Assembly (NCBI RefSeq): GCF_022965805.1
Contig: NC_133116.1
Location: forward strand, 62,001 to 126,000
Direction: 5' to 3'
Length of the DNA stretch: 64,000 bases
Origin: Primulina eburnea
Taxonomy: Eukaryota; Streptophyta; Magnoliopsida; Lamiales; Gesneriaceae
Under the pieces are notes generated by a model. That model was not told the DNA's origin and ran no database searches. It saw only the letters and a list, made by a program, of their open reading frames with translations. Positions 11,431-24,329 of the stretch are shown here, one piece after another (within the stretch, counting starts at the first letter, position 1; each line of letters starts with the position of its first letter). The translations under genes and the position numbers were made by a program.

Positions 11431-12024
11431 CATGCTGGAAATTAAATTTACATATTATGTATACATATTAAATTTAACTATTAAATTGCTGGAAATTTAA
11501 TTTACATACATTCTTAGTTGGGGACTGAATGCAAAAATATATGTATACTAATTATTTTACATAACTGTGTGGCCCTGGGAAAAAAATATTGGCGAAGTCC
11601 ATCGATGCTTTATAAATAATTGGGTTTTTTATATATATAAATAATCATTGTTATAGTTAAGTTAATATTTAGATTAAGATTAATTCCTATTGAAAATATT
11701 TGTAATAATCTTGTAAAATATTGTGTCGATAATGTGTGTTTTTTTAAAAAATAACAATGATATAATTTGTTAGTGGGACGGTGGTAATTATACTATTGTC
11801 ATTTGAAAATTAAATTGTCAACTAAGTTAACAAGAGTAAAGTCATTTAATAAATATAGATAGACAATTTGATTTTATTTGTTTTAAATAGTTTTTTTAAA
11901 ATTTTAATTTCTAATCAAATTTATTGTGTTTTTTATTTATTTAAAAAGGTCAAAAGGTTTTTTTTTTAAAAAAAGAAATATATAATAAATATGCAAAGGT
12001 AGCTATGAAATCCTATGCCAGTCA
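11431..12024. other. Upstream region of the PPI-family gene
   Basis: AT-rich DNA without a gene. A 22-bp sequence starting GCTGGAAATT is directly repeated with small changes near 11433 and 11488. The region probably contains the distal promoter of the gene that follows. Confidence 0.45.
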
Positions 12025-12450
12025 GTGTATAAAGCTGAGTCTCACTTTGCCACATGTTTCTTTGCCCTTGCCAGTTCCCACACACTCTTTTCGACAATCA
12101 ACACAGAGAGCCTGAGGCTACGGCTACTCACTCAATTCAGTATCCTTTTTGGGCGCTCCGGATCTCCGATTTCGCTCCACCCCTCGGATCTAGATTCCTC
12201 GTCCCTTTCCCGGTACTACATTCCTTCATTTCATGCATGCAATCATCAATTTTATTTTATTTTTATTTTTGTCTCTCTCTCTCTCTCTTTAATTTCACCA
12301 TATCTTTTCCGTTTCCGCGGATTTCAATTTTAATTTGACAAGTTTGCATGTTCATATATATGTTTACATGATGATTTTTTTTATATATATGTACGTGAAC
12401 GAGTTTCTTTTTTATATAGATAATTTTGATCTACCATTGGGTAATTCGGA
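12024..12450 (+). promoter_or_regulatory. Core promoter and 5' UTR of the PPI-family gene
   Basis: A TATA-like GTGTATAAAGC lies at 12025-12035, followed by pyrimidine-rich leader sequence. A 5' UTR intron is likely. A possible donor is near 12211 (CCCG/GTACTA) and a possible acceptor is TTTTTTATATAG ending at about 12420, upstream of the ATG at 12451. These sites are inferred from sequence only. Confidence 0.45.
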
Positions 12451-15400
12451 ATGGCGGCTGAAACTGGGTTTTGTAAGGTGGCGCCCGAGGTGGCTGGAAA
12501 TGCGGGGATATCCGGGTTAGATGCCTGCTCTACTCATGATTTCCCCAAGCCTAATCGCAATGGGATGGGCAACGAAGATCTAGAAAGTGATCCCGACAGT
12601 TCCTATGTTTTTGTCACTGGGGCTGATGCCAAGACTGGTGATTCCTTTGAAATTAAGGTTGTAGCTGCGGTAGATCCGAGTAGCGTGCTCGAATCAAAGT
12701 CCTCTGTCGAGCATTTTGAGGTAAAAACGGATGTTGATGAGTTTTTGATGGGTGGGAAGAATGGTACGGCAGAGGCAATCCATGGGTATCCTTCTGTCAT
12801 AAATGTCATTTCAGCAGAGAACGAGACTTCTCCTGTGGATGGAGTTGCGTTCCTAGATACTATCGAAGAGAATAGTCTGAAAACTAAATGCCGGGCGGAG
12901 TTGGATGCTCAAAATGTGACTTTGGATTTCGATAATGGTGAAGTTTGCAAGCCTTTAAAGGAGGGGGAAAACGGGAATGTGGAAAGAACCTATGTGAAGC
13001 CTTTGGTGGTAAATGACAATACCTTAAACCAAGAGAGTTCCTTGGGGGATGGCGATGGCATCCAAGATCAAATAGAGCATCACTTTATGAAAACTGAATG
13101 TGGGGCAAAAGCTCAAATTAAACAGGATGGTGATCCAAATAGAAAAATTGAAAGCTCGGAGTTAGTTGTAGCAGAGAAGCCCAATGACCGAAATGAGAAA
13201 ACTGAAAGTGTGGCAGATACTGAAAGGAAAAAGGCAGAGGAGCAGATCATATCAAAATCCTCTTCTGGTCTGGAAAAGAATCAGGAATCTGAAGCTCCGA
13301 ACTTGGGGGTGGTTGCAAAATCAGGAGAGGAAGGGAATATGAATATGTGGTCACCTGTGAATATCTCTGTTCAAACCAAAGATGTATGTGAGTGTGAAAT
13401 TATATTAGGATCAACTGAGACATCTCAACTTTCGTTTGAAGATGTGGCTGATTGTCATTTGGAAGAAAATAAGATAAATTTTGCAAGGTTGGTTATGGAA
13501 AGAGTGGAAGGTGAAGTTGCCCAAGCAACTTTCTTAAATCCAGGTTTGGAATGCTATCCAATTGATAACAAAATGGAGACAATCGAAGTGGAGGCACAGT
13601 CAGCTTTGGGTGTGGCAGGGGATGACGTGAAGTGGAGTACAGTCCCTGGAAACAGAGTACAGTGCAGCTTAGCTGAAGAAAAAGGAGAGGCAATTAATAT
13701 GGATTGTCATCTCGGAACTTTTTGCCACCAGGTCTCAAAGGGAAAAATTAAAGAATTTTCTGTATTTCATGTTGAAAACAATATTCAATATCCTAAAGAC
13801 CCCAGCGAGCTTTCTTATTTGAACAAAGTGTCCCATATAAGTATGATCTCTGACAATGAGACCGAGGGTCCTGTGCTGTCTCAGAGCTTTTCCGCTTTAA
13901 GTGGTGGGGTTCATGAGTCTCTGACTGAATATAAAGATTCCGATGCTGAAATGTTAGTGATTGCATCTTCTTCATCTATTAATGGTGCAAAATCACATGC
14001 TGTTGAGAATGGACCTTTTGGTTTTAACAGCCAGGATGCATATAGTGTGAACAGCATAAACTCAGGCTGTGATCCAACTCTTGAATCGGTTGTTCGCATC
14101 GAAAAGGAGCAAACTTATGAAGGTCATAATGCCCATGCTGGAGCTGAAGTTTCAAGTTGGAAATCTAAAGATGGAACCGACTCTCATACTTTTACAGATC
14201 AGGAAATGGAACATGATTGTCATGATTTTTCTGCTTTGGACAATGTAGATTCGACAAGTCATGTCATGGTCACAAGGGGGGTAGTGATTTTAGATAACTT
14301 TGTTGTTGACGAAGAAGTTTGTGCCAACATCATTGTAGAATCCGCTGAAGTTAAAAATGTGGGAGAACAATTCAGTGGTGTTGTGGGAAGTAAGGCTGAG
14401 ACCTTGTTATTTCAAGCAAATGAGGACACAAGAATTTTTCAGAATGAAAACATATCAAAAGTTTCATTAAAGGGTTCCAGTACTGATGCTATCACTGGAG
14501 AGGATGTGAGTGTTGATGCTGTGCCAAAGCCGTTCAACTTTTTTATTAGGATTCCAAGGTTCAATGATGAAAAACTTAAAGAACAGCTCAAGACTGCAAA
14601 ACTAGAAATCAATGAGAAGACAAAACTCAGGGATGCTATTCAAGCTGAAATCCAGGAGAAAAGAGTAAGAGCTCCATCCATCAAATTAATGTTTTCTACG
14701 TGATGTTTAAGGACACACTGGTTACAAAATAATTCTTCTTGTATTAGGCCAACAATCAGATTCATGGTATTGATTATGAACATGCCAAGGGTGAAACCAG
14801 AAGCTTACGGAAGTTGGTGGCGTTAAAGCGCATGGAAATAAGTTCTCTTCGGTCTTTAATTAACAAAGCTAAGAATGCAATATCTATTGAGGATATAGAT
14901 ATCCGGGTAAGCATTTGCTCACCCTCTTTTATGTATAAACACTTGCACTTTACTTGTTTGAATGCATTTGGCTTGTCACGAGTCAGAAATCATCCTTTCA
15001 TAATTTTTTACATGATTCAATTGTGCCTCTTGGCAGATAACCAATATAGAACATATGATACAACATGAATCACTGCCATTGCGGGAAGAAAAGGAGCTAA
15101 TCCGTGAGATCAAGCAACTGAAGCAGCTCCGTGAACAATTGTCTTGTAACATGGGTAGCCAAAGCGAAATCCAGCAGGCTCTTGAACAGAGAGAGGATGC
15201 TGAAGAACGCTTGAAAGTATGCTACCTTATTCTTTTTATCTAATGTTGGTGTGGTGTTGAGTAAAAATTTCGAGAGACGTGATTGAGATGGTAGGCACAT
15301 GTGGTTAGGCGAATAATAGGCCCCGTTTAGGTGATGTGAGATCATGACAAATACACACATTGACCAAGGATGAGGAAGAAAAAAGAAGAATTAGTTAGCA

Positions 15401-18400
15401 ACGATGAAACATGATAAAATTTATTTATTATTGATGATGATTTAGTAGGAAATAGAGCACAAGGCCGGAGGAGAATTCATGTAGCCAACCCCACTTGGTG
15501 GGACAAAGGCTTGTATGTCGTCGTAGTAATTGTTCTATAATCTCTTAAATAACAGTTGTTTTTTATCTCATTCGATGTGCTGGTTTCTTTCTCAGGTTGC
15601 ATCTTTGAACTTCTAAGATGCATTTTTATGCTTTAAAATGAGATTTTCTTTTAAATTTTCATTCTCTTTGAGATTTGCATTCTGGAAATTTTTCCAAGAG
15701 TGCTTTAGGATTGTTGACCTGAATATATTCCAGTGATGGAACATTTTTGTTCTATTAAACTGTAGGGTTTCTTATTAGTTCCTGAATAGATATGCCTACC
15801 CAAACCCAGCATAATGTTTATTTTGTGGGTACCCAATAATCAACCCATATCCAGTTCCAACTTAATGTGTGTGAACCTTATATGATCGGATTCACTTATT
15901 TCAAAGCATCGGATACTCGTGGTACCATTTTTTTTATCCATTATCCTCTACCATTATTCAGATGACTGCCTTACAGTTGTCAAGGTTAATTTCGAGTTGT
16001 GGTGTCAGGTGTGAAAAGTTGCAAATAGTGAAAACCTTAACTCATCTGGCTGTTTATCATTATTATGTATTGTCATGTGCAGATTTTAAGGAAAGAGCTT
16101 GCTACCCTTAAAGACAGAATGTCAATGGCCCAGACAGCGATCGTGGAAGCTGAGAATAAATATGATGATGAAAACAAGAAGATTAAGGAACTGCAAGCTC
16201 AATTCAGAGCCGCTTATGATATTCGCCAAGCAGCATATGCTAGATGGCTGACTTTGAGAGAACAACTCTCACAGAAGGTAAGACCTCGTTTCAACATGCA
16301 CCTATTCACTTTTTATTGGTACTAGAAAGGCACATGTGCACTTAACAAGTACAATGATAAGTTTAAGTCTAAAACTAGAAATTCTTTGTGAAGTACTGAA
16401 GTATATACTATTTTGGAACTGTGAAAAGAGGATATTACAAGGAAAGATATAGGCCTTGTTTGGTTGGGGTTTGGACATTGTTATTAAAACTTACAATTTC
16501 CCTGTCTTTAGGTTCAAGCCAGGGCATAGCCATTTGTTAAGATGTGCACCTTTGTGCCCCTTTAAAGGCTACAGGTGTGCCTTAAATGCAGATGTTTCAA
16601 ATCTTAGGTGAAATAACTATGATGATCATACATGCTTGTCTGTACGATAAGTATTTGTTCTTTTGTTGTCAGTTATAAAGTACATGTTTGATGTTATGTG
16701 AAATATATATTACTTTTGCTATCTAGAATTTTATGCGTTATAAATGCTTCAACAACGCACACTACTCTCCTTTACATGAGCTCGGGGCTTCTATTTCCTT
16801 TGTCTCTTGAATCCTTATTAACTATGCTTTGGAGTGGAGAATTCTCCACTGAAAGCTTAACACGTGTTTTTTTTTAAAAAATCAATTAATATCTTTGGTG
16901 ACATTTGTGGAGCTTTGAATAACTTCAAACTCAGATATGCTGAAAGTAGTCTTTGAAATTTTTATATTTTTTAAAAAGTATAATTAAAATTTGTTTGAAG
17001 TTGAAGTCATATTTTGTTATTTAAAAGTATGTTTGGTTTTAGTTATCCAAATGTGAGTGAAACATTTTAAAATTGGAATATTTGGGTGGTGTATATATAT
17101 GATGGAAATAATAATGAATTTTGTTTCTTATCCAAAAAAAAAAAATGATTGGCGAGGAACTCAATAGTGGATCTTTTCTCTACTATAACTATTAAACACA
17201 AAACTAGTTTTTCTTGTTCCAAAACTTTTAACCATTACCACACATTTCAGAAAATTATTGGAGACAGTAGTTTACCTTCTTCTACCAATCATTACATATT
17301 TTTACATTTTTTCTCATATAATCTGCATCCATCTTTGCTTATATTCCATTGACTTTCAAATTCATTTACAAACACTATGTCAAAAGTTTCTTCAGGATCA
17401 CTATGAAATCTAATTCCAAATTTTCTAACTAATAAAGAGTTTATGCCAGACCAAGTGGCACCATATTTTCTTACATTTAACTAATTAAAAAATAAGTTAC
17501 ACACAGGAGACGCCGAAAAACAAAATAGAGAATATGAAAATATAAAAGGAAAACATTGATTTGGATTTTCATCCCTAAAATATCCGGAGTTAATTGACCA
17601 AAGTAAAGATATGATTCAAGTTTCTAACACTTTCGGTTAAGTTTAAGTATACATTGTCTACTTGGTGCTTCGAGCTCAGACAAATACTTCCAAAAAAAAC
17701 TCGTATGACTTGTGGCCAATTACCCAGGCTAATAAGTAAACATCTCTCGAGTCTCTCTCGAGCACCAACCTTGTATGATTGCTCGATAACATTCTTCACT
17801 ATTTTTAGCAGGAAAATTTCAACAGACTAAATAATCTTTTTTTGAGCAAGTCTTTAAATATCTCGATATTATAGTTCAATATGTCAGTTAAATAATAATA
17901 AAATTTTCCATTTATCAGCATGTTTTATACTAAAAGAAAGCTTGGGTATTTATTTAGATATCATGTATTGCATGGCAAATCAAAAGGATCAAATATACTT
18001 CTATAGAACTTTAAATTACTATGTCAAACAGTAGTATAGAATAATTAGGGAAATTGAGGCCATATAGTTCTTGTATATCATGTAATCTAATTAAGGTGTG
18101 GACTAGAATTATTTTCTTTCCATATTTGGAACTTATTAACATGCTATAGTTTTTTCAATATTTGGAACTTACTAACATTATATGTTGATGAGTTAAATAT
18201 TTGAAGTCGACTTCGCGTTTTATGAATGTCGTCATGCTTTGTTTTTGAGCTTGTTGAATGATAAACTGAAAAGTCTTCTGAGTTTTCAATGTTTTGACCA
18301 AACTGACCCAAATCAATAGAGAACATGGCAGCTTATGGTTCAAAAAATTGGTTCTGGTTGCCTGAAAATGGAAATAGCGTGTGCCTGATGGAAATGAACT

Positions 18401-21400
18401 CCATCAATATAGTTATTAACGGCACACAACACACTAAGGAGCATTTATGACCTGAATCTAGGCTCCTGGCGCTAGGTGTGCACCTTATTGAGCTAAAATG
18501 TGCCAAGTAATAATATATATAAAGTAATAATATTTATATTTTATACTATACAATTTAAAAGTATGAAGAAAATTATGTCAAGTAGCATGTTATATGCAAT
18601 TTTCGAACATTCGAGTATTATCCGAGTGTGAGAAAATATGAATGATAAACTCATGGATTTAACTTAAATTGCACAATCATTTGATTTAAGGCATGCATAA
18701 AACATGCATTTGGCTCTAAGCATACCAATGCATGTGTTTTATGATTAATGGGGCACGCCTCATTGAGTGGTTGAGCCTTGTCATATTTCTAGGCACAAAG
18801 GTTGAGTGTTGCTTTGCCTTAATCCTAGGCACATGTGTTGCAAACTTTTATTAACTATGCTGCAGAACATGCAATATTTGAGAAACATAAAACTGAAGGA
18901 TCTTAAAAAAGAAATAAATCTGTGTTAAAACTTAAAAGTCTCATATAAAGCACTTCCAGATTTTTCGTGTGAAATCAATTTAAATGACGAGAAAAATATA
19001 GAAGGACAAACTAGCCATTGGGTAACCAGCCAATTGGAAACAAGAATGAATTTTTCCTTAATGCTGGATGTGGTGTCTGTTTGTCGTTTAAATCACTGAT
19101 TATTAGTTAACATTGACTGATTGTTATCGTCCAATCACATTTCTACCCTAAAGTAAAGAATTAAATAGAGGAATGAAATGCATGTTTTAATTCTTTGTAG
19201 AGATCAATACAGTGGATTAGGTATTTTGTCACCCACGTTGTCCTATTTTTCCTAGCACGGTGCTTCTTTTGCAGTTACATCACAATCAACAATTTCTCAA
19301 ATATGTCTCAATATTTGCTCCTTAAAACTTGTCACGTGTTACCCTCGGTTAAACTGGTAATGGTCATGGAATATATTATGCATAGATGTCAAGGGCGCAA
19401 AGCGCACCAAGGCACACAAGCGCCTTGGAGCCTGAGGCGCGCGCCTTACCGAAGCAAGGCACAAGTTTTAAAAAATTTTAAAAAATATATTTATGTTAGA
19501 ATAAATATATTAAAATATGAAATAATTAAGTTACAATTTATTCGAAACAAAAAATAATTAATAAGTTCATAATAATTAGTAACGTGATTAAAATTCTTCA
19601 ATTATCTAAATCAAGTTCATCTTTTTCCATCGAATCATCAGAGTTTTCGGAACTTTCGGGCTTGTATTCTTCTTGGTCTTCATAATTTTCTTGATCAACA
19701 TCAATTTCTTCTTTCTCTTCATCCAAAAGAAGTTAAATAGGTCTTTTTTTTGTTATTTTAGATGTAGATGACCTCACCTCGTTCTTCTATTCATAGGCCT
19801 CTTCTTTTGATTCCAGCGTTGGAGCGTTGTGTTGCGAAGGTTTGAGTTTGGGCTTTTTGTTTTAAACAAGTAAAACTCACTAAAACGTGTTTGAGTGAGC
19901 TTCCAAAGCTAGGCTAGCGAGCGCTTAAGCTCGCCTTAGTGAATCGTTGCGCCTGTGATGACCCCAGACGCAGGGTCCTCGCGCTCGCCTTTGACAACTA
20001 TGGTATTATGAGTACCTTTTTAATTTGAAGCTTCAGTTGCTCATCGGATAAATCACCACTTGGAATTAGTATCTTTATTTTTAAATGATTATTTTGTTGT
20101 TCCAAGAAATGAGAAAACAAGCGAAGTATAAATCACTCTCATTCAGTCACTTTTAAGATAGGGTAGTGGTGTTGTGTGTCCTAGCCTGGATTTTATTTTG
20201 CTATTTCTTTTACGCACCACCCGATTACATATTTGCTATAACTTTTGAATGATCTTTAAGAATCAGATGATGCCGTCACTGGTTTGCTTCTTGTGTCAAA
20301 ATTGATTGATTGTGGAACTTTAGTAGAACTAATTAGACAATTGCTTGGAAAGTGCTACCTTTTCATTTCTATGGTTTCTGCCCCTCCCCCACTTTATCCC
20401 AGACGAATCCTCTCAGTCAAGTTGTGTACTCATTTTCAAAGGTTGACTCATGGTATTTATTGTGGAATACAGTAGAAATTGGTGACTTATGTCCTAGAAA
20501 GTCATTTAATAGTTATTGATAATCGGACAAATATGAAATATCACATGTTACATAGGATGTTTTTTTTAACACAGGCAGTAAACCTTATCTGGCATGATCA
20601 AATATTACACAGTTTCATTGGAGTCTGTTAAAAAATTATTTGGTGAATTTAATTTAATTATTGTTGTGTGGGCTTCATAATTTGAAGAGCATAAACGGGG
20701 AACATACCTCTTCATTCATTACAAGTTCGGGATTGAAGTTGTAGTCATCATAAATTTTACTTGAGATATGCATTTTAAGCATAGTGATTAATTCTATCAA
20801 TATGACCACCGTATTGCATCATGTGGATGCTTTTAGTTCAGAAACAATGCCACCTGGATTTCTTTGTAAAATGAATATGTGCATGTGCTTGTGATAAATA
20901 GTAGGAAAAAGCTTATAAGTTGTTGGATAATTGCCATTGCAGAACATATACTTCGTTGAATACAAAGATGATGAAGCTACAGCCAGTAACTGTGCATTTA
21001 GCGGGGATAGAGAGGTGCTATACCATCTGTGTATGAATCAGGTTAGTTTTGTGATTGTTTTTCTATTTGCTACGTCAATTCAAACTTCTTACTTTGAGAA
21101 TTGAGTGACAACTTTACAGGTGGAAAAATTTATGAAACTCTGGAACGGGAATGGGGAATTTCGAAATGAGTATGCCAGGTTCAATGCAAGGAGTACTCTG
21201 AGGAGATTGGGCACTTTGGATGGTCGTTCACTAGGCCCTGATGAGAAGCCTCCTAACCTACCCATTTGTGATAATAAAGAAAGAAATGATAAGATGGTCT
21301 CGATACCTGCCAATGTTGATTCCATATCATGTCAATCTGTGGAGCTGAAGCAACAAATGTCTTTAGAAAATTTGGTCACAGATGTCCAATCAATGAAGAC

Positions 21401-22116
21401 AGTGACAGAATCCAAGGATCAGTCAGGCAATTCCTTGACTGATGTTTCTGGTAGAGAAATCACTGATGAGTTGCAGGAAGAGGATTCTGTGAAAATGAGG
21501 GAGGAAGCTGAGTTGACCCACAAGGAAGAAGAAATTAGAAGGGATGAGGCTGAAGCTAAGAAGAAGGAGGAACTTCGTTTGGAGCAGCTAGCGAAGGCTA
21601 AGGAGAGACGTGAGAATAAAAAACGGCATGATGAGAAGGTGCAAATGAGAGAAGAACTGAGAGCGGAACTCAAAGAAAAGGTGAATCTTTATGGATCTTG
21701 TCCTGTTGCTATTTGTTATTTGTTTTCCTGTCACGCATGACGACATGAAACTAAGTACCTGTTCAAACGTGTAGGAGAAGGAAAAGAAATTGAGAAAGAA
21801 AGAGAGAAAGAAAGCTGCTTCCGCGTCGACAGATGTGAATGATAGCAGTGAAGCTGTGGATATCGTCAAGGAAGAAATACAAGTGAGTGACAATTCCTCT
21901 TGCGCACCAACTAAAAAGCCTAAAAAAACTCCAATTGCGAGCAAGCAAAACAATACCAAATCCCTCCCCCCACCTTTTCGCAATCGAAACAGGAAAAAAT
22001 GGAAGCAGTGGATATGGGTAACTCTTACAAGCGTCGTTGTTATACTTGTATTCTGGCTGGGAAATATGGGTTTGTTCGCTAACGTAAATCTCAAGCGCCA
22101 TAACCCTGGTTATTAG
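12451..22116 (+). CDS. Proton pump interactor (PPI) family protein, long form
   Basis: Exons: 12451-14664, 14748-14906, 15037-15216, 16083-16277, 20943-21041, 21120-21680, 21775-22116. All junctions are GT-AG, every exon is in phase 0, and the product is 1249 aa. Exon 1 encodes a 738-aa N-terminus that is acidic and low in complexity until PKPFNFFIRIPRF at its end, where the conserved PPI core begins. The core runs through exons 2-6 and is mostly coiled coil (EEKELIREIKQLKQLREQLS; ARSTLRRLGTLDGRSLGPDE...). A Lys/Glu-rich stretch follows, then a C-terminal membrane segment at about residues 1215-1237 (IWVTLTSVVVILVFWLG), suggesting a tail anchor. Arabidopsis PPI1 binds the autoinhibitory tail of plasma-membrane H+-ATPase. 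This protein is much longer, like the long plant paralogues whose function is less clear. Intron 4 (4.7 kb) carries repeat relics. Confidence 0.93.
15265..15530 (+). mobile_element. RTE-type LINE 3' fragment in PPI intron 3
   Basis: A frame with stops reads LRW*AHVVRRIIGPV, close to the conserved C-terminus of plant RTE LINEs (LRWxGHVxRR..APV). It ends with the family's 3' motif AACCCCACTTGGTGGGAC (about 15486-15503) and a degenerate GT/TCG-rich tail. The fragment is strongly 5' truncated. Confidence 0.6.
18408..18859. mobile_element. Old TIR element, AGGCGC family (PPI intron 4)
   Basis: The ends ATAGTTATTAACGGCAC and TTTTATTAACTATG are diverged versions of the CATAGTTGT(C/T)AA termini seen at 19381 and 47477. 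Internal motifs such as TGGCGCTAGG and CCTAGGCAC are eroded forms of the family repeats. This appears to be the oldest of three copies in the window. Confidence 0.5.
19381..20003. mobile_element. TIR element, AGGCGC family (PPI intron 4)
   Basis: The 623-bp block starts CATAGATGTCAAGGGCGC and ends CGCCTTTGACAACTATGG. It is flanked by tattatg direct repeats (19374-19380, 20004-20010). The subterminal regions hold repeated GCGC/AGGCGC motifs. No transposase is present. The superfamily is uncertain: a TSD of 6-8 bp does not separate hAT from other types. Confidence 0.7.
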
Positions 22117-23999
22117 CTGGCCATGAATGATAATATATACTCCTCCGTATAGGCTCTCTGAGGTTTTTTTCCCCTTTGTTTGGATTGGTAGAGTATGACA
22201 ATCAGACGGTTTTATTGGAAATTACACTTTTAACAGGCGGTGGTTATTGTCATAGTGGACAGGACCGTCGGAATATGGCATTTCTGGGCTTGAACGGTCT
22301 CATCCCAAATTTAGCTGTCTATTTCTTCGAATCCCCCACTTAACTCAGATCACCTTGTCAGCGATCTCTTTTTTTTTTTTTGAAAAAAATATTATATGGT
22401 CTTTTTATATATGTCAAGATTGACACGATCATGTTAAAATTCAAAAATAAAAAGAAATATTTCGATGATTTTTTTTTTTAAAAAAAATCCTCAACAATAT
22501 AAATACATAAACAACAAATTTAAATAAATCTTATGCTGAATTTCTATATTAATACAAATGGTATTTAGAATAGGAACTTTTTTATATTGCGTCAAAAGAA
22601 AAATTACAAACGTAAGAATGTATCTAGATTGAAGGGCTTATGTAAATATATCATATGCTTTTGATACTCTTAAATTCTATGAAAATAAATTATTTCTCTT
22701 TAATTTTAGTTTGTTTATGAGTCGATATAATAATTCATCTATTATATCATCAAACTCAAATCCATTTTATTCAACTCTCTCCCCAACAAATTATTCTCAA
22801 TTTTGAAGAAGCTTAGTTAAAAATTATTGAAGTAATTTTATTTCAATTTTTGTGCAGAAGCAAAATATGTATTGTAAATAACATAATTGGATTGCTTTGC
22901 ATGTAAAAGAAAATGAAACTGTTGATAGCGAAGAAGCTGTGCGATTTTGTAAGATTATTTAAATAAAATTTATTTTCTTTTTTTAGCAAATAAAATCTAT
23001 TTCTAATTTTTTTTTTTTTTTTTTTACAAAAGAAAATCTTACGTTCAAGATCAAGAACCTAGAAAAGAAACAAAAAGATGGATAAAGTGGAATTAGGGGA
23101 CGAATTTATGACCTCACAAGACTTACCTTCCAAGTAGGTTCACATTGTTGGTCACTCAATATTTCATACAAACTTCTAGGCTATCAAGCATCATATCACA
23201 TTATCACGAGATTAATGAATGGGTTGATCTGACCCTCTGAGTTTTCTTATCGTTCGATGGAAAGCTCAGGAAATGACCGTTTGATAATATGATAAGATGA
23301 GTACTAAAAGAGGCTAATCTAATCACAACAAACATACATAAATTTTTCACTCGAAAATACACCCATCTTCTCCTATAGATATTTTTAAAAGTGTTGTGAA
23401 CTCTTTTCCACCGCCGGATATAGGAAGGGTCGCCGAAATTTGGAGTTAGAGTCTGACTAATAAATTATGAAGTATAAATAACACTCTCATAATAGTTAAT
23501 AAAACTATTATTTCATAGTGTTATGCTTTTTTGGTAATTATCATTACAAAAAGATTTTATAATAACAAACACATCAACAACTTTAAGAATATTATCATAC
23601 TTTACATCTTATTTTTAAAATAAGATCATACATCTTACAAACCCATCGAACAAAGATCTTATAAGATATTTTTTTTAAGAAAAAAAAAAAATTAGTCAAA
23701 TAAGTCTACAGCTGCGGGGTAAACATGCCAACGAGTCACAATTAACTGTGAATTGGCACCGAGGCATAGCCGGCAAACGTGCCTGTTAACCATTGTATAT
23801 TTGGAGAATAGATATTGGAAAAATATTTGATGAAAAATGAAATAAGTGTATATGCAATTTAAATAATTTGAAAATAACGTTGATATATAATATAAACAAT
23901 CAGGTTTGAATTTGAGTGGACTGTCTGTCCGCATGGAAGGTCTGCCCAACTCCTACTCCCAGCCTGCGAAGGTTTATGAACATCAAGCAAAGGCAAGGG
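22117..23999. other. Intergenic region downstream of the PPI gene
   Basis: The first few hundred bases should hold the PPI 3' UTR. The remainder is AT-rich, with poly-T/poly-A runs (22369-22388, 22464-22490, 23009-23026). I see no gene or clear element ends. Confidence 0.5.
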
Positions 24000-24329
24000 T
24001 AAGGTGTCATGCCCCATAGATCAAGACGTATAGACATCGACGTTGTGGAACAATCACATAATTGAAAACATCAAGCATCATAGACCAAAAATCTTGCCAA
24101 CCAGTTTATTACTCGTAATGAATCATAATATTGTATTTACAACATAAATTTTTAAAAATGATATAAAATATGTGGAAGCGTTTGCAACTTGAAAAAAAAA
24201 ACATAAAAACATAAATATGATAAACTTCTCGATTCTTCTCTGTCACCAGCCCCAAAACTAGTCGTATTCCTCTTCTCGACATGTTCTTCAGAGTTATCTG
24301 GGAAGGGTAGAGTAAGTGGTGAATATTTG

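Noticed and set aside
16500..16580. Further AGGCGC-family TIR copy in PPI intron 4
   Set aside because: Motifs such as GTGCACCTTTGTGCCCC hint at a very old fragment, but no terminus could be placed.
21588..22101. Two minus-strand frames over the last PPI exons
   Set aside because: They are reverse shadows of the Lys/Glu-rich coding exons, giving Phe/Leu/Ser-rich peptides with no homology.
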